This document shows, in pieces, positions 10,945-21,225 of a DNA stretch of 64,000 nt; positions within the stretch are counted from its first letter, which is position 1, and every line of letters begins with the position of its first letter. This DNA comes from Staphylococcus carnosus. GTDB lineage: Bacteria > Bacillota > Bacilli > Staphylococcales > Staphylococcaceae. Under the pieces are notes generated by a model, which made no database searches, had not been told where the DNA came from, and saw only the letters and a list, made by a program, of their open reading frames with translations. Made by a program: the position numbers and the translations under genes. The stretch is taken from NCBI RefSeq assembly GCF_900458435.1, contig NZ_UHCT01000001.1:1798001-1862000 (forward strand), given 5' to 3'.

Positions 10945-11691
10945 TCAACCTTTTAATTTATAAATTAAAATACTGCCTGCTATTGCAACATTTAAACTCT
11001 CAGCTTCACCATACATTGGGATTGTCAAACGCTGTGTTGTATATTCAAGTAATTCTGGATCAACACCTTGACCTTCATTACCGAGCAACAAACCAAATTT
11101 TTCTTGAGATTCTACCTCATTAAAATTAATCGCATTATCCAATGCTGTGCCGTAGACTGGACCATCAAAATCCTGCACAAATTCTTTAATATCTTGTGAA
11201 ATGATTGGTAAATGAAACACGCTGCCTTGGCTCGCTCTTAGCACTTTATCTTGGAAAGGATCTGCTGAACCAGGTGACATCACGATTAAATCTAATGCTG
11301 CCGCATCTGCTGTTCTAATAAGTGTGCCTAAATTACCAGGGTCTTGAATACGATCAAGTAAAAGTACTTGCTTCGCAACTTCTACTTGTTTAGAAACGTC
11401 TGGTTTTTCGATAATCGCAAAGATACCTTGCGGTGTCACCGTTCCAGATAATGCTTCTGCTACTTTGAAATTAATTTGATATTGTTCTTCAGCAGCTTCA
11501 ATCAACTCAATATCAAATCTTTCAGGTTCAACGATAAATAATTGCTTAATAGTTAAACGGCTTTTAACAGCTTCATCAATAAGATGTGTACCTTCTACTA
11601 AAACCAACCCAGATTTGTCACGTTCTTTTTTCTTTTTTAATTTATTCGCATGCTTTATCTTCGCATTTTGTGCAGATGTAATTTGCTCCAT
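10945..11691 (-). CDS. TrmH/SpoU-family RNA 2'-O-methyltransferase
   Basis: A 248-residue SPOUT methyltransferase. The N-terminal substrate-binding domain (about 1-95, ITSAQNAKIKHANKLKKKKER) is followed by the knot domain with motif 1 (LDRIQDPGNLGTLIRTADA), motif 2 (LLLGNEGQGV) and motif 3 (LTIPMYGEAESLNVAIAGSI). It should methylate a ribose 2'-OH in rRNA or tRNA using SAM; the exact nucleotide cannot be told from sequence. It lies upstream of the pheS leader on the same strand, as B. subtilis ysgA does. Confidence 0.88.
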   Translation of the reverse strand: MEQITSAQNAKIKHANKLKKKKERDKSGLVLVEGTHLIDEAVKSRLTIKQLFIVEPERFDIELIEAAEEQYQINFKVAEALSGTVTPQGIFAIIEKPDVSKQVEVAKQVLLLDRIQDPGNLGTLIRTADAAALDLIVMSPGSADPFQDKVLRASQGSVFHLPIISQDIKEFVQDFDGPVYGTALDNAINFNEVESQEKFGLLLGNEGQGVDPELLEYTTQRLTIPMYGEAESLNVAIAGSILIYKLKG

Positions 11692-11824
11692 AGCTACGTT
11701 CCCTCATTTACTACTTTTTCTTTATTTTATCATGATTCTTGAAACCGCGAAAAGAAAGACTGACGAAGCCATTCTTAATACACCCGTCTATTATATAGAT
11801 GAATCATAATTTAAGTATTAAAAA

Positions 11825-11858
11825 AAAGACCTATTGCGCATTTAAGCAATTGGTCTTT
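11825..11858 (-). terminator. Terminator of rpmF
   Basis: AAAGACC (11825-11831) plus ATTGC pairs with GCAAT plus GGTCTTT (11852-11858). On the minus strand a T-run follows. It ends ten bases from the rpmF stop. Confidence 0.85.
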
Positions 11859-11867
11859 AAAAATTAA

Positions 11868-12041
11868 TTATTTTGAAACGACTTCTTCGCCATTGTAAGA
11901 ACCACAGTTTTTACATACACGGTGAGATAATTTGTATTCACCGCAGTTAGGGCATTCAGTCATACCAGGCACTGCTAATTTGATGTGCGTACGACGTTTA
12001 TTTTTTCTAGTTTTAGATGTTCTTCTTTTTGGAACTGCCAT
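11868..12041 (-). CDS. rpmF: 50S ribosomal protein L32
   Basis: A 57-codon gene, short enough to be missed by length filters. The protein begins [19 protein letters not shown] and carries two CxxC pairs (CPNC and CKNC), so this is the zinc-binding form of L32. An AAGGAGG ribosome binding site precedes the ATG at 12041. It lies downstream of the DUF177 gene, the classic yceD-rpmF pair, and is followed by its own terminator. Confidence 0.97.
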   Translation of the reverse strand: MAVPKRRTSKTRKNKRRTHIKLAVPGMTECPNCGEYKLSHRVCKNCGSYNGEEVVSK

Positions 12042-12129
12042 GATTTAATCCTCCTTAAAATTCAAACACAAAATCTTTGTTACTGTTTGGAAAATAATGA
12101 TTACAATACTCTCTATTGTACATCAAATT

Positions 12130-12678
12130 CTATTGCTTTTCATCATAAAATTGTTGTAATTTTTGAAGCCTTGGATCGACTTTCTTAGAACCTTCATCTG
12201 CTTGTTCATTTTGTTCTAATTGGTCTTCGTCAATAACTTCCCAACCTTGACCTTCTTGCAGCATATCATCGATACTGCTATCGTCAGCCACTGCTCGGAT
12301 AGGCTTTTCTATGATGACAAGCTCTTCTGCAATATCACGTAAATCAATCATTCCGCTTAACGCGAGATGATAATTTTCATTTTCATCATCTTCATCGTCA
12401 CTGTATTCATGACCTTCTAAATCAAAAATTTCAGTTGTTTCAACGTCAATCGGTACTTTGACCGGTTCTAGTGCACGAGCATCTTCCATCGTATATTCAC
12501 CAGTGATATGCATGTCTGCAACAACTTCATTTGATTTGACATCAAGCTGACCCTTAACTCGGATATCGGACAAATCAATGAGTCCTAATTTATCAATTAA
12601 ATGATTAAAATTTACAGTTTGATCAAATTCAAAAGGCTTACCTTGATATTTTCTTAATTGCGTTATTGACCATTTCAT
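12130..12678 (-). CDS. DUF177 (YceD-family) protein
   Basis: A 182-residue acidic protein of the YceD/DUF177 family, recognised by the KGQLDVKSNEVVADMHITG region (about 61-79) and by position immediately upstream of rpmF. Family members are associated with large-subunit rRNA accumulation and are almost always coupled to L32. Unlike many bacterial homologues, no CxxC pair is present; the central DDEDDENEN stretch and the C-terminus are strongly acidic. The start is the ATG at 12678 after an AGGTGA. Confidence 0.85.
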   Translation of the reverse strand: MKWSITQLRKYQGKPFEFDQTVNFNHLIDKLGLIDLSDIRVKGQLDVKSNEVVADMHITGEYTMEDARALEPVKVPIDVETTEIFDLEGHEYSDDEDDENENYHLALSGMIDLRDIAEELVIIEKPIRAVADDSSIDDMLQEGQGWEVIDEDQLEQNEQADEGSKKVDPRLQKLQQFYDEKQ

Positions 12679-12805
12679 ATGGCTTCACCTCTAACAAGCA
12701 CAAAATTTATTTTAACTTTCTAGCGTAAAGTTGTCAAGATTTTTTCTTAACATCTTGACTTTTTGATACAATAATTATAATGAATTCTGAAAGGATAGAT
12801 TGCAA

Positions 12806-13954
12806 ATGAAATGCGCTGCATTAATTACTGAATACAATCCCTTCCATAACGGACATGTTTATCATGCACAACAAGCCCGTCAAATCGCAGATGCAGATGT
12901 GACGATAGCAATTATGAGCGGCCAATTTGTTATGCGCGGTGAACCTGCAGTTTACAACAAATTTATACGCACGCAAATGGCACTTTCAACTTGTGACTTA
13001 GTTGTCGAACTACCAGCTTATGCAGCATTATCAGCTGGCGAATATTTTGCAGAATTCGGTGTTAAAGTTGCTGATTACATGAATGCTGATGCACTTGTAT
13101 TCGGAAGCGAATCAGGCAGTATACAAGCATTCGAAGAACTTGCCTTACAAATCAACCATATCGAAGAACATCCAGAATTTCAAATAAAGTTGCGAGAAGG
13201 CAAAAGTTATCCAAGAATTATCAGTGAGCTATTAGGAGAACCTCCCCTCCTGCAAACACCAAATAATATTTTAGGTCTGTCTTATGTACAAGCTATTTTA
13301 AAATCAGCACCCACTATTCAACCTTTTTCTATACAAAGACATAAAACAGAACATCATAATCAAGCAATCAGCGATAACCATTTCGCAAGTGGTACAGCAA
13401 TCAGACACGCACTCAATACAGAAGATAAAATGTGGGAACAAGTTGTACCGAATTCCATTCACGAACTCTATGCAAAACCGCACATGAATACGAATCAACT
13501 TTTTCCTTATTTAAAATATAAAATATTGAGTACTTCATCAGATGATTTGCGTGCTATTCATACAATTAGTGAAGGTTTTGAACACCGCTTAAAATCAAGC
13601 ATCAGTACATCTGATAACTTTGAGCAGTTAATGAATCAACTCAAAACCAAGCGTTATACTTATACCCGAATTCAAAGAATGCTAATGAATGTTTTATTAA
13701 ATTTCAAACAACAAGATAAGCCGACAACCCTTAATGCCGTTCGCATTTTGGGGATGAACGAAACAGGTCAGCGTTACTTGAAACAATTAAAACAAGATTT
13801 CCCAGAACGTCGTTTTATAACAAATGTAAACAAAACAACCGCTCCATACTTCAAACCCGAAATTAAAGCCACTGAAATTTACAACTTAATTTCTGGTCAA
13901 ACACAAACGGATTTCAATACACCCGTTATTAGGGTAAAGAATAAGGAAAAGTGA
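12806..13954 (+). CDS. tmcAL: tRNA(Met) cytidine acetate ligase
   Basis: A 382-residue member of the YlbM/TmcAL family, which forms N4-acetylcytidine at the wobble position of elongator tRNA-Met using acetate and ATP. The nucleotidyltransferase signature NPFHNGH is at about residues 10-16, with SGQFVMRGEPA and VFGSESGS following. I chose the ATG at 12806, spaced about ten bases from AAGGA; an in-frame TTG at 12800 would add two residues. It is divergent from the DUF177 gene, and the next gene follows after only 16 bases. Confidence 0.9.
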   Translation: MKCAALITEYNPFHNGHVYHAQQARQIADADVTIAIMSGQFVMRGEPAVYNKFIRTQMALSTCDLVVELPAYAALSAGEYFAEFGVKVADYMNADALVFGSESGSIQAFEELALQINHIEEHPEFQIKLREGKSYPRIISELLGEPPLLQTPNNILGLSYVQAILKSAPTIQPFSIQRHKTEHHNQAISDNHFASGTAIRHALNTEDKMWEQVVPNSIHELYAKPHMNTNQLFPYLKYKILSTSSDDLRAIHTISEGFEHRLKSSISTSDNFEQLMNQLKTKRYTYTRIQRMLMNVLLNFKQQDKPTTLNAVRILGMNETGQRYLKQLKQDFPERRFITNVNKTTAPYFKPEIKATEIYNLISGQTQTDFNTPVIRVKNKEK

Positions 13955-13970
13955 TAAGGAGGATTAACAC

Positions 13971-14921
13971 ATGATGCAAGTATTTTCAGAAGCACTTGTT
14001 GAAGAAAATTATAAAATGTCAGATGCGATACGAGATATCGAAAAAGCATTTTCTCATTTAGAAGATATCCAGCAAGCACCGCGGACAGTAATACCTACAG
14101 GCGAAGGTGCCAAAGCTATGCTTTATATGCCTTGTGTTGATTTAAAACAACAACTTGGTACAGTCAAAATCACATCAATCACACCTGACAATCCAAAATC
14201 AGGCAAACCGACAACTCAAGCTCAAATTGTCATCTCCAATCTCAAAAATGGCGAGCATGAAGCGATTATAGACGGCAGTTATCTTACTAGATTGCGTACA
14301 GGCGCTTTAAGTGGTATCGCTTCTAAATATATGAGTAAACCAGATGCCAGAATTCTAGGTATGATCGGCACGGGCGGTATGGCTTATGAACAATTTTTAG
14401 GCAACTTGGAAGTTCGTCCTATAGATAAAGTTATACTTTATAACCGGACAACAAAAAAAGCTGAATCTTTTAAGCAACGTATTTTAAAAGCGTATCCGAA
14501 TTTGGAAGTAACAGTGACAGATGATGTCGTAGAGCTAGTTAAAAAATCCGATATCATTAACTGTCAAACGCCTTCTAATGAACCTGTATTTAATGCAGAA
14601 GATATTCAACCTGGGACACATATCAATGGGATCGGTTCTTATCAACCTTCTATGAAAGAAATAGATTATAAAATCTTCCCTAAAGCAGATTGGGTAGTAG
14701 TCGATGACTTAGAAGGTGTTAAGGAAGAATCTGGTGAATTAATTAAGGCAAATGAAAATGGAACTTTTACATTTGAAGAAATTGATGACGAATTAAAAAC
14801 ACTGTCTATTAATAATCAAAAACGCGAAAACGAAGATGCGATTACTGTATTTAAATGTGTAGGTGCTGCTTATTTTGATTTAGCAGTTGCTGTTGGAGCG
14901 TATCAGAAATTGAATGACTAG
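13971..14921 (+). CDS. Ornithine cyclodeaminase / mu-crystallin family protein
   Basis: A 316-residue NAD(P)-dependent oxidoreductase-like protein of the ornithine cyclodeaminase, L-alanine dehydrogenase and SbnB group. The substrate region includes TYLTRLRTGALSG-like sequence (SYLTRLRTGALSG, about 103-115), followed by the Rossmann loop GMIGTGGMAYEQF (about 127-139). Substrate cannot be assigned: members make proline, reduce imines or build siderophore precursors. It is 16 bases behind tmcAL with a strong GGAGG, so it is probably cotranscribed. I do not recall it at this locus in S. aureus. Confidence 0.82.
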   Translation: MMQVFSEALVEENYKMSDAIRDIEKAFSHLEDIQQAPRTVIPTGEGAKAMLYMPCVDLKQQLGTVKITSITPDNPKSGKPTTQAQIVISNLKNGEHEAIIDGSYLTRLRTGALSGIASKYMSKPDARILGMIGTGGMAYEQFLGNLEVRPIDKVILYNRTTKKAESFKQRILKAYPNLEVTVTDDVVELVKKSDIINCQTPSNEPVFNAEDIQPGTHINGIGSYQPSMKEIDYKIFPKADWVVVDDLEGVKEESGELIKANENGTFTFEEIDDELKTLSINNQKRENEDAITVFKCVGAAYFDLAVAVGAYQKLND

Positions 14922-15018
14922 ACTAGATTTCAAAAGGCATAAAAATGTTTAGAAAATAATCATATCAGAAATTGAAAAGGGCCTTATTTAAATACTAAGA
15001 TCCTTTTTCTCACAATAA

Positions 15019-15066
15019 AAAACTCGTTTCAAAGCCACCCACAATGATTGCTTTGAAACGAGTTTT
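15019..15066. terminator. Bidirectional terminator, ocd-like gene / coaD
   Basis: A perfect 17-bp stem: AAAACTCGTTTCAAAGC at 15019-15035 with its complement at 15050-15066, with A/T flanks on both sides. A weaker GAAAAGG / CCTTTTT pair at about 14975-15008 may be an additional plus-strand stop. Confidence 0.9.
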
Positions 15067-15068
15067 AT

Positions 15069-16098
<1,030 letters not shown>

Positions 16099-16159
16099 CT
16101 TATACTTCACTTCCTAACTCATTCTATAATATAATTTGGATAACAAGGAGGTTTCACAA

Positions 16160-16549
16160 TTGAAACAATCATTTATCGTTTTAGGTGAAGGACTCACCGA
16201 CTTATTCGAATTCAAAACACTAATCGAATATGACCACAAAAGAATCAATCGTATTGTATTCTTTAACAGTCCTGATTCAAAAAAAGGGCTCAGCTCTGCA
16301 GCTATTATTATGAACCCGACAGAAGGCAATTATTTCCAAGCTATGTACATCATGGTGAATGCCTTCAAAAATCCACATCCAGAAGACAACAAAAAATCTG
16401 AAATGATTCGCACTTGGGCAAATCAATACGATTTAACACTCAATGAATTAGACGTTAAATCTACAGATGATTTCCATGATTTAGAACTGTATTTCAATTA
16501 CTTAATTGGTGTCTTGCGACTTTATCGTTGGATTCCACCTTTACAATAA
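16160..16549 (+). CDS. Conserved hypothetical protein (DUF7147-like)
   Basis: A 129-residue cytosolic protein, TTG start at 16160 directly after a strong AAGGAGG. The N-terminus (KQSFIVLGEGLTDLFEF) resembles a small Firmicute family in which databases have sometimes used the name methylthioribose kinase without kinase motifs; I see no kinase motif here either. No function is assigned. It is divergent from rsmD and convergent with the ylbG-like gene. Confidence 0.72.
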   Translation: MKQSFIVLGEGLTDLFEFKTLIEYDHKRINRIVFFNSPDSKKGLSSAAIIMNPTEGNYFQAMYIMVNAFKNPHPEDNKKSEMIRTWANQYDLTLNELDVKSTDDFHDLELYFNYLIGVLRLYRWIPPLQ

Positions 16550-16601
16550 GGTTTGAACAATAGTAAGAAAGGCTATAATCCAGGATATAACACAACTAAT
16601 A

Positions 16602-16856
16602 TTAATTGATTTCGTATTTTTCTTTTTCATACGTTTTCTTTAAATATTTATAAGGTGAGCCATCAATTTGGCGCACATATTTTAATTTCATGAGTCGGTT
16701 TACAATACGATCAGCATCATTTTCATTAATATACATGATGACATATTTACGTTGACGATTACTGTAAATAATATGACCATATTTGCGTATATGACGTTCA
16801 TGTTTCATATGTTTAAGATAGATTATCAAACTTGTTCTTGGTATGATTTCTGTCAT
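16602..16856 (-). CDS. YlbG family protein (DUF2129, UPF0298)
   Basis: An 84-residue basic protein ([36 protein letters not shown]) matching the small YlbG/UPF0298 family conserved beside rsmD-coaD in Bacillus and staphylococci. The pattern suggests a small RNA- or ribosome-associated fold, but function is unknown. I chose the ATG at 16856, eight bases from GGAG; two upstream in-frame starts lie too close to that site. Confidence 0.78.
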   Translation of the reverse strand: MTEIIPRTSLIIYLKHMKHERHIRKYGHIIYSNRQRKYVIMYINENDADRIVNRLMKLKYVRQIDGSPYKYLKKTYEKEKYEIN

Positions 16857-16990
16857 TATCATCACTCCATTACTTTAATCTATAGTATCACGAGTTGACT
16901 AAATTGGAAATAACCAACAAGCCGATGTCAAACGTGTTGAAACCATTTTACTTATGCTATTAAATCCAAACTCAATAGGAGGCTTTATAT

Positions 16991-17917
16991 ATGGTAAAAA
17001 TAAGTAGATTACTTAGAAACAGTGCAGCGGGAGCTGCCGGTATTATCAGCGGTCTTATCTTATATTCTAAATTCAAAGGTCAACCAGAATCACACCCTAT
17101 TCCCCCATTCTTCACGCGCAAAAAACAGTACATTTTTGCACATCGCGGTGGAATGGCGTTACGTCCTGAATTAACTAAACTAGCTTTTGATACAGCGCAA
17201 GACTATGAAGTCGATGGTTTTGAAACTGACGTGCGTGTTACGCGCGATGAACAATTGATAGTCTTTCACGATGCTGAAGTTGATCGTACAACTAACGGTT
17301 CAGGTAAAGTCAGCGAACATCGTTTAGATGAAATCCAACGCTTAGATGCCGGTTATCATTTTAAAGATATTAATAACGATACACCTTACCGCAACAACCC
17401 AGATGCAAAAGTGATGACATTTGACGAATTATTGGAAACTTATCCTGAAATGTTAATTAACGTCGACTTAAAAGACCATCCTGATTCTATGGAAGGACAA
17501 ATTGCACCAGAATTAATTTATGAATCAATCGTAAGTCATAACGCTCAAAATCGTGTGCTCGTAACAAGCTTTTATCAAGAACAAATCCGTTGTTTCAATG
17601 AAATCAGTTTAGGTACCGTTGCAATAGGTGCCAGCGAAGAAGAAGTTACAGTAGGTCTTACTAAATTCTTCACTGGTCTTGGCAATATGTTTGAAGTACA
17701 AGCCAATACTTTCCAAATGCCTACAACTTATCACAATATACCATTGACATCACAACGCTTAATTAGTTGGTTGAATTCACGCAACATCGTACCTGGTTAT
17801 TATGGTGTAAACAGTATAGATTTAATGAGCGATCTCTTTAATAAAGGTGTTCATACAGTAGTGACAGACCGTCCTGATTTGGCATTCCAATATCGTCAAA
17901 ATCAAGTTCAAAAATAA
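16991..17917 (+). CDS. Glycerophosphodiester phosphodiesterase family protein
   Basis: A 308-residue GDPD TIM-barrel protein with an N-terminal hydrophobic anchor (about residues 10-27). Catalytic signatures are present: FAHRGG (about 49-54), the metal-binding E-x-D pair in GFETDVRVT, and VFHDAEVDRTTNGSG. It should hydrolyse glycerophosphodiesters to glycerol-3-phosphate at the outer membrane face, unless it is a lipoteichoic-acid-related variant. AGGAGG precedes the ATG. It is monocistronic and followed by a terminator. Confidence 0.87.
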   Translation: MVKISRLLRNSAAGAAGIISGLILYSKFKGQPESHPIPPFFTRKKQYIFAHRGGMALRPELTKLAFDTAQDYEVDGFETDVRVTRDEQLIVFHDAEVDRTTNGSGKVSEHRLDEIQRLDAGYHFKDINNDTPYRNNPDAKVMTFDELLETYPEMLINVDLKDHPDSMEGQIAPELIYESIVSHNAQNRVLVTSFYQEQIRCFNEISLGTVAIGASEEEVTVGLTKFFTGLGNMFEVQANTFQMPTTYHNIPLTSQRLISWLNSRNIVPGYYGVNSIDLMSDLFNKGVHTVVTDRPDLAFQYRQNQVQK

Positions 17918-17927
17918 TAGTTTATCC

Positions 17928-17957
17928 AGCAAGTCTCATTCTGAGGCTTGCTTTTTA
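17928..17957 (+). terminator. Terminator of the GDPD gene
   Basis: AGCAAG plus CTC pairs with GAG plus CTTGCT (17928-17952), followed by TTTTTATTT. Confidence 0.85.
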
Positions 17958-17973
17958 TTTCTTTTAAGCCATT

Positions 17974-18017
17974 AAAAAAACATCCAAATCAAAAGATATT
18001 ATCTTTCAACTTGGATG
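17974..18017 (-). terminator. Terminator of ylbF
   Basis: On the minus strand, CATCCAA (18017-18011) pairs with TTGGATG (17987-17981), followed by a run of seven T. Confidence 0.85.
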
Positions 18018-18026
18018 GTGTTATTG

Positions 18027-18467
18027 TTATGCATGAATTTTACATTGGCAAGTACCGCCAGTGCTACAGCCGTGCATGTCTGTTCTGAAGAATGGATTGC
18101 CTACTTCAACTTTCACATGGTCTGAAATCGAAGTTGCTATAATCGTAAGAACTTCATCTACTAGATTCTGCAATTCCACTTCCATTTGCTTATATGCCAT
18201 TACTGTCGGTACCATTTCATAATCACGTTTAGACTTGCGTGTTGCTCTAGTCACTTGCTGATAATCTGGATGATATTTTCCAAAACGCATAACTTCATCA
18301 TATTTGACTTTATTTTTCATAAACTCATTATAACGTGCAGCAGCTTCAGGATCATCATTCATTACTGAACCCGCTTTTGTATATGACTGGTAAATATCTG
18401 AGTTCAAAATCATATCACTTACTTTATCTACTTGGTCCAATACATCAATTACTTCAGTATTTATCAT
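18027..18467 (-). CDS. ylbF: YlbF/RicF-type RNase Y accessory factor
   Basis: A 146-residue helical protein of the YlbF/YmcA family. The body (about 1-115) is all-alpha, and the tail has a cysteine cluster, GCSTGGTCQCKIHA (Cys134, 140, 142), typical of YlbF/RicF, which helps hold Fe-S clusters in the RicAFT complex. In B. subtilis that complex steers RNase Y maturation of operon mRNAs. Notably RNase J1, another mRNA decay enzyme, is also in this window. It follows the CAP-domain gene by 20 bases and is probably cotranscribed with it. Confidence 0.86.
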   Translation of the reverse strand: MINTEVIDVLDQVDKVSDMILNSDIYQSYTKAGSVMNDDPEAAARYNEFMKNKVKYDEVMRFGKYHPDYQQVTRATRKSKRDYEMVPTVMAYKQMEVELQNLVDEVLTIIATSISDHVKVEVGNPFFRTDMHGCSTGGTCQCKIHA

Positions 18468-18487
18468 TCAAGTCACCCTTCTATCTC

Positions 18488-19528
18488 TTATTTTTCAATA
18501 AATATCAATGTATAATAGCCATCCATTACATCTCCGCCCATTTCGTTATATTGGGTATTCAATAAACGAGAACGGTGGGTATCAGAGTTCAACCAACTGT
18601 GTAATAATGTCGGCACATCATTAAAATCATAACCAACGTTTTGACCCATAGATTTAAAATCGATTCCTCTTTCATCAAGTTGTTGTTTCAAAGCACCTTC
18701 TGTAAATCCAACACTTTTATTGTTCGTGCTTTCATACAAGTTTACAGAAGCAATATGACCTAAATCATTATTAACTTTAAATGGTTTAAGTCCTTTTAAG
18801 TTTCTAATTTGATTTGTAACTTCATACAATGTCATCAATTGATTTACATTTTGCTCGTACGGTTCTTCTTTGTGATCATTTTCAACCGTTTTCCCATTTG
18901 ATACTTTCGTCATTTGGTATGGATTGAATAATACAAGTGCTTCAGCATCTAAGAATCGGACTCCAACCACCTTATTATTTTGCTGGTCTATGTAGACTTG
19001 TGCGTACTCATCTCCATATTTAATAAGCATCTGTGTTTTCATATCTTCATCAGATAATTCTAAATCATATTCTTTGCCGTTTGCCTTTAAACGAGGCTCA
19101 GGGTTAATACTTGTATTTTCAAAAATATGCGATGCATTTTCATTTATTTTAACTGGTGAGATCTCAGCTTTGCTGCCTGTTGCATAAACAGATTTAATTT
19201 TATTATGTTTAGCCGTTACAATATAATATTGATTATTCTCTCTGAATACATAATTTTTAAAATTATCATGGTATTCATAAACACGGTCAGCTTGTCCGAA
19301 TTTCTTCGTTAACATACTAATATCATTATTAATCCAAGTACCTATACCTGCTTTCGGCTTAGGGTTTTCTGTTTGATTGTTGTTCTTCTGAGTCTGCTCT
19401 ATTTTCGTCGGCGCTTTCTTATTTGGATTTTCCAAAACATCAAATTTCAGCCGAGGCGAATAAAATAAATAAATAAGAAAAGTTATGAGTAATAGCACAC
19501 CGATAACTTTAATAAGTAAATTCCTCAT
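18488..19528 (-). CDS. CAP-domain protein with membrane anchor (YlbC-like)
   Basis: A 346-residue protein. A single N-terminal hydrophobic helix (about 5-24) is followed by a low-complexity linker and a CAP-associated N-terminal domain (about 60-190). The C-terminal CAP/SCP domain (about 205-346) has LMTLYEVTNQIRNLKGLKPF, HIASVNLYESTN and HSWLNSDTHRSRLLN. It is exported and membrane tethered. B. subtilis YlbC has the same architecture; the role of bacterial CAP domains in the wall is not established. AGGTGGGCGGAG precedes the ATG. Confidence 0.85.
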   Translation of the reverse strand: MRNLLIKVIGVLLLITFLIYLFYSPRLKFDVLENPNKKAPTKIEQTQKNNNQTENPKPKAGIGTWINNDISMLTKKFGQADRVYEYHDNFKNYVFRENNQYYIVTAKHNKIKSVYATGSKAEISPVKINENASHIFENTSINPEPRLKANGKEYDLELSDEDMKTQMLIKYGDEYAQVYIDQQNNKVVGVRFLDAEALVLFNPYQMTKVSNGKTVENDHKEEPYEQNVNQLMTLYEVTNQIRNLKGLKPFKVNNDLGHIASVNLYESTNNKSVGFTEGALKQQLDERGIDFKSMGQNVGYDFNDVPTLLHSWLNSDTHRSRLLNTQYNEMGGDVMDGYYTLIFIEK

Positions 19529-19611
19529 TCTCCGCCCACCTCAATATTAAGTATTATTATTGTACATGTTTATATAAACAACCCGCAAGGAATGTCTTTT
19601 ATTATTAAAAA

Positions 19612-19650
19612 TAAAAGAAAAACCGACTAACAACATTTTGTCATCAGTCG
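19612..19650 (-). terminator. Terminator of ctaM
   Basis: On the minus strand CGACT (19650-19646) pairs with AGTCG (19628-19624) with further internal pairing, followed by GTTTTTCTTTT. Confidence 0.8.
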
Positions 19651-19662
19651 ATTACCGCGCTA

Positions 19663-20124
19663 TTAAAAACCAAATGTAGCTTTAAATAATGAAGTTGTTT
19701 CTCCACCTGGGTACATAACATATAATAAAATATATACGATGATACCTGTGAAAGCAGTACAGAACCATACAATCGCTGCAATAGGTCCCATTTTTCTATG
19801 GATGTTGAATTTGTCTTTAAAAGCTGTAATGATTTGAGTTAAACCAAGCAAACCGCCAACTGTAGATAATATAATATGGAAAACTAGGAAGAAAGTGTAC
19901 GGTCCTTTCAACCAGTCGGGTCCGCCGAAAGCAGTGTTGCCGATAAAGAAAGTTCGGCTTGCATAAATAATAAAGAATGTCAGTGCAAAGAATGCAGCAG
20001 TTAACATTACTTTTTTATGCGCTTCGATTTTACCTTTTCTAATCAAATACCAGCCGATTGCTACCAAAACGGCACAGATTTGGATACAACTTGTGCTGAT
20101 AGTCGGTAATATAGGTAGGCTCAT
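19663..20124 (-). CDS. ctaM: Cytochrome oxidase assembly protein CtaM (DUF420)
   Basis: A 153-residue polytopic protein with four hydrophobic helices and DUF420 features (SLPILPTISTSC, histidines in IEAHKK, LVFHIIL and NIHRKMG). In S. aureus CtaM is required for an active aa3-type QoxABCD quinol oxidase. It lies 25 bases downstream of ctaB, so haem modification and oxidase assembly are linked. I prefer the ATG at 20124, preceded by AGGATGAG; an in-frame ATG at 20133 is nearly abutting the only Shine-Dalgarno. Confidence 0.87.
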   Translation of the reverse strand: MSLPILPTISTSCIQICAVLVAIGWYLIRKGKIEAHKKVMLTAAFFALTFFIIYASRTFFIGNTAFGGPDWLKGPYTFFLVFHIILSTVGGLLGLTQIITAFKDKFNIHRKMGPIAAIVWFCTAFTGIIVYILLYVMYPGGETTSLFKATFGF

Positions 20125-20149
20125 TAATCTCATCCTATCTCAATTTTAT

Positions 20150-21061
20150 TTAAATCATATTGATTAAAGAAATTATAACAACTAATGCGAAAAACAGCAC
20201 TAAATAATTTAGTGAATAAACAAACATCAGCGTTGCCCATTTCATATGATCAGATTTCTTTTTATAACTTGTAAGTCCTAAATAAATCCAACCTAAGTTT
20301 AAAAGTGTTGCCAATCCAATAAATACAGGACCTAAATCACTTAACAAGAATGGTAATGGCAATAATAAAATCAACCAAACGAACATACCTATTCTTGTAC
20401 GATTAAATCCTTTTACAGATGGTAACATTGGAATATTCGCTGCTGAATATTCATCTTGGCGTTTAATCGCTAGAGCATAGAAATGAATCGGTTGCCAGCA
20501 GAAAATAACTAAGAATAAGGCAATTGCCGTCATGCTTAGTTGTCCCTCGATTGCTGTCCATCCAATAACTGGCGGTACTGCTCCTGGGAAAGCTCCGATT
20601 ACAGTATTCCAAGTTGTGTGTCGTTTAGACCAGATTGAGTAAAATGATACATAACCGATAATCCCCATTAAACCGATTACGCCTGATGGTATGTTAAGAA
20701 TAAATAATGCAATTTCTCCAATTACCATCATTCCAAAACTTAAAATCAATAAATTTTTATTTGAAATTCTGTCATTTACTGTTGGTCTAGCTTGTTTACT
20801 AGGCATAATGCGGTCAATATCTTGGTCATAATAGTTATTGAGTGCACATGCGCCTCCCATGATAAGTGTTGACCCAATCAGCATTAACAAAATTTGCGGT
20901 ATAGATGATAGGAAGGAATGATTCGCCAATACAATTGCAAGCCATGAACCCGCAAATGCAGGAATCAGGTTACCTTGGACGAGTCCCATTTTAATAATCG
21001 CCTTTAATTCTTTGAAGGTAACGCGTCCAGAAGTTTGCGACAAAGTTTGTCCTTTATCCAT
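20150..21061 (-). CDS. ctaB: Protoheme IX farnesyltransferase (heme O synthase)
   Basis: A 303-residue UbiA-family prenyltransferase. The first aspartate-rich motif [18 protein letters not shown] is intact (about 78-95), and a second conserved loop is [20 protein letters not shown]. Multiple transmembrane helices fit the family. It converts haem B to haem O, the precursor used by CtaA. The ATG at 21061 follows AAGGAGGGG; the longer upstream reading lacks a site. It is divergent from ctaA. Confidence 0.95.
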   Translation of the reverse strand: MDKGQTLSQTSGRVTFKELKAIIKMGLVQGNLIPAFAGSWLAIVLANHSFLSSIPQILLMLIGSTLIMGGACALNNYYDQDIDRIMPSKQARPTVNDRISNKNLLILSFGMMVIGEIALFILNIPSGVIGLMGIIGYVSFYSIWSKRHTTWNTVIGAFPGAVPPVIGWTAIEGQLSMTAIALFLVIFCWQPIHFYALAIKRQDEYSAANIPMLPSVKGFNRTRIGMFVWLILLLPLPFLLSDLGPVFIGLATLLNLGWIYLGLTSYKKKSDHMKWATLMFVYSLNYLVLFFALVVIISLINMI

Positions 21062-21138
21062 AATGCCCCTCCTTAAAATATTCATATAATACTATGATAT
21101 AGCAAAAGGTAACTATTGACTAGATTAAATAAGACAAA

Positions 21139-21198
21139 TTTGTGACACTTTAACGACATTATAAATCGTCAATTTTGTGACACAAATTCAAAGTGTCA
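21139..21198. promoter_or_regulatory. Repeated TTTGTGACAC boxes in ctaB/ctaA divergent region
   Basis: TTTGTGACAC occurs twice (21139-21148 and 21174-21183), 35 bases apart. TGACACTTT at 21143-21151 is the inverted repeat of AAAGTGTCA at 21190-21198. The second box also forms TTTGTG-A-CACAAA (21174-21186). The TTTGTGA core resembles sites of ResD/SrrA, the respiratory response regulator that controls cta genes in B. subtilis and staphylococci. Assignment to SrrA is inference. Confidence 0.55.
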
Positions 21199-21225
21199 GC
21201 TATTAAAATCCATTACAATTATTGA

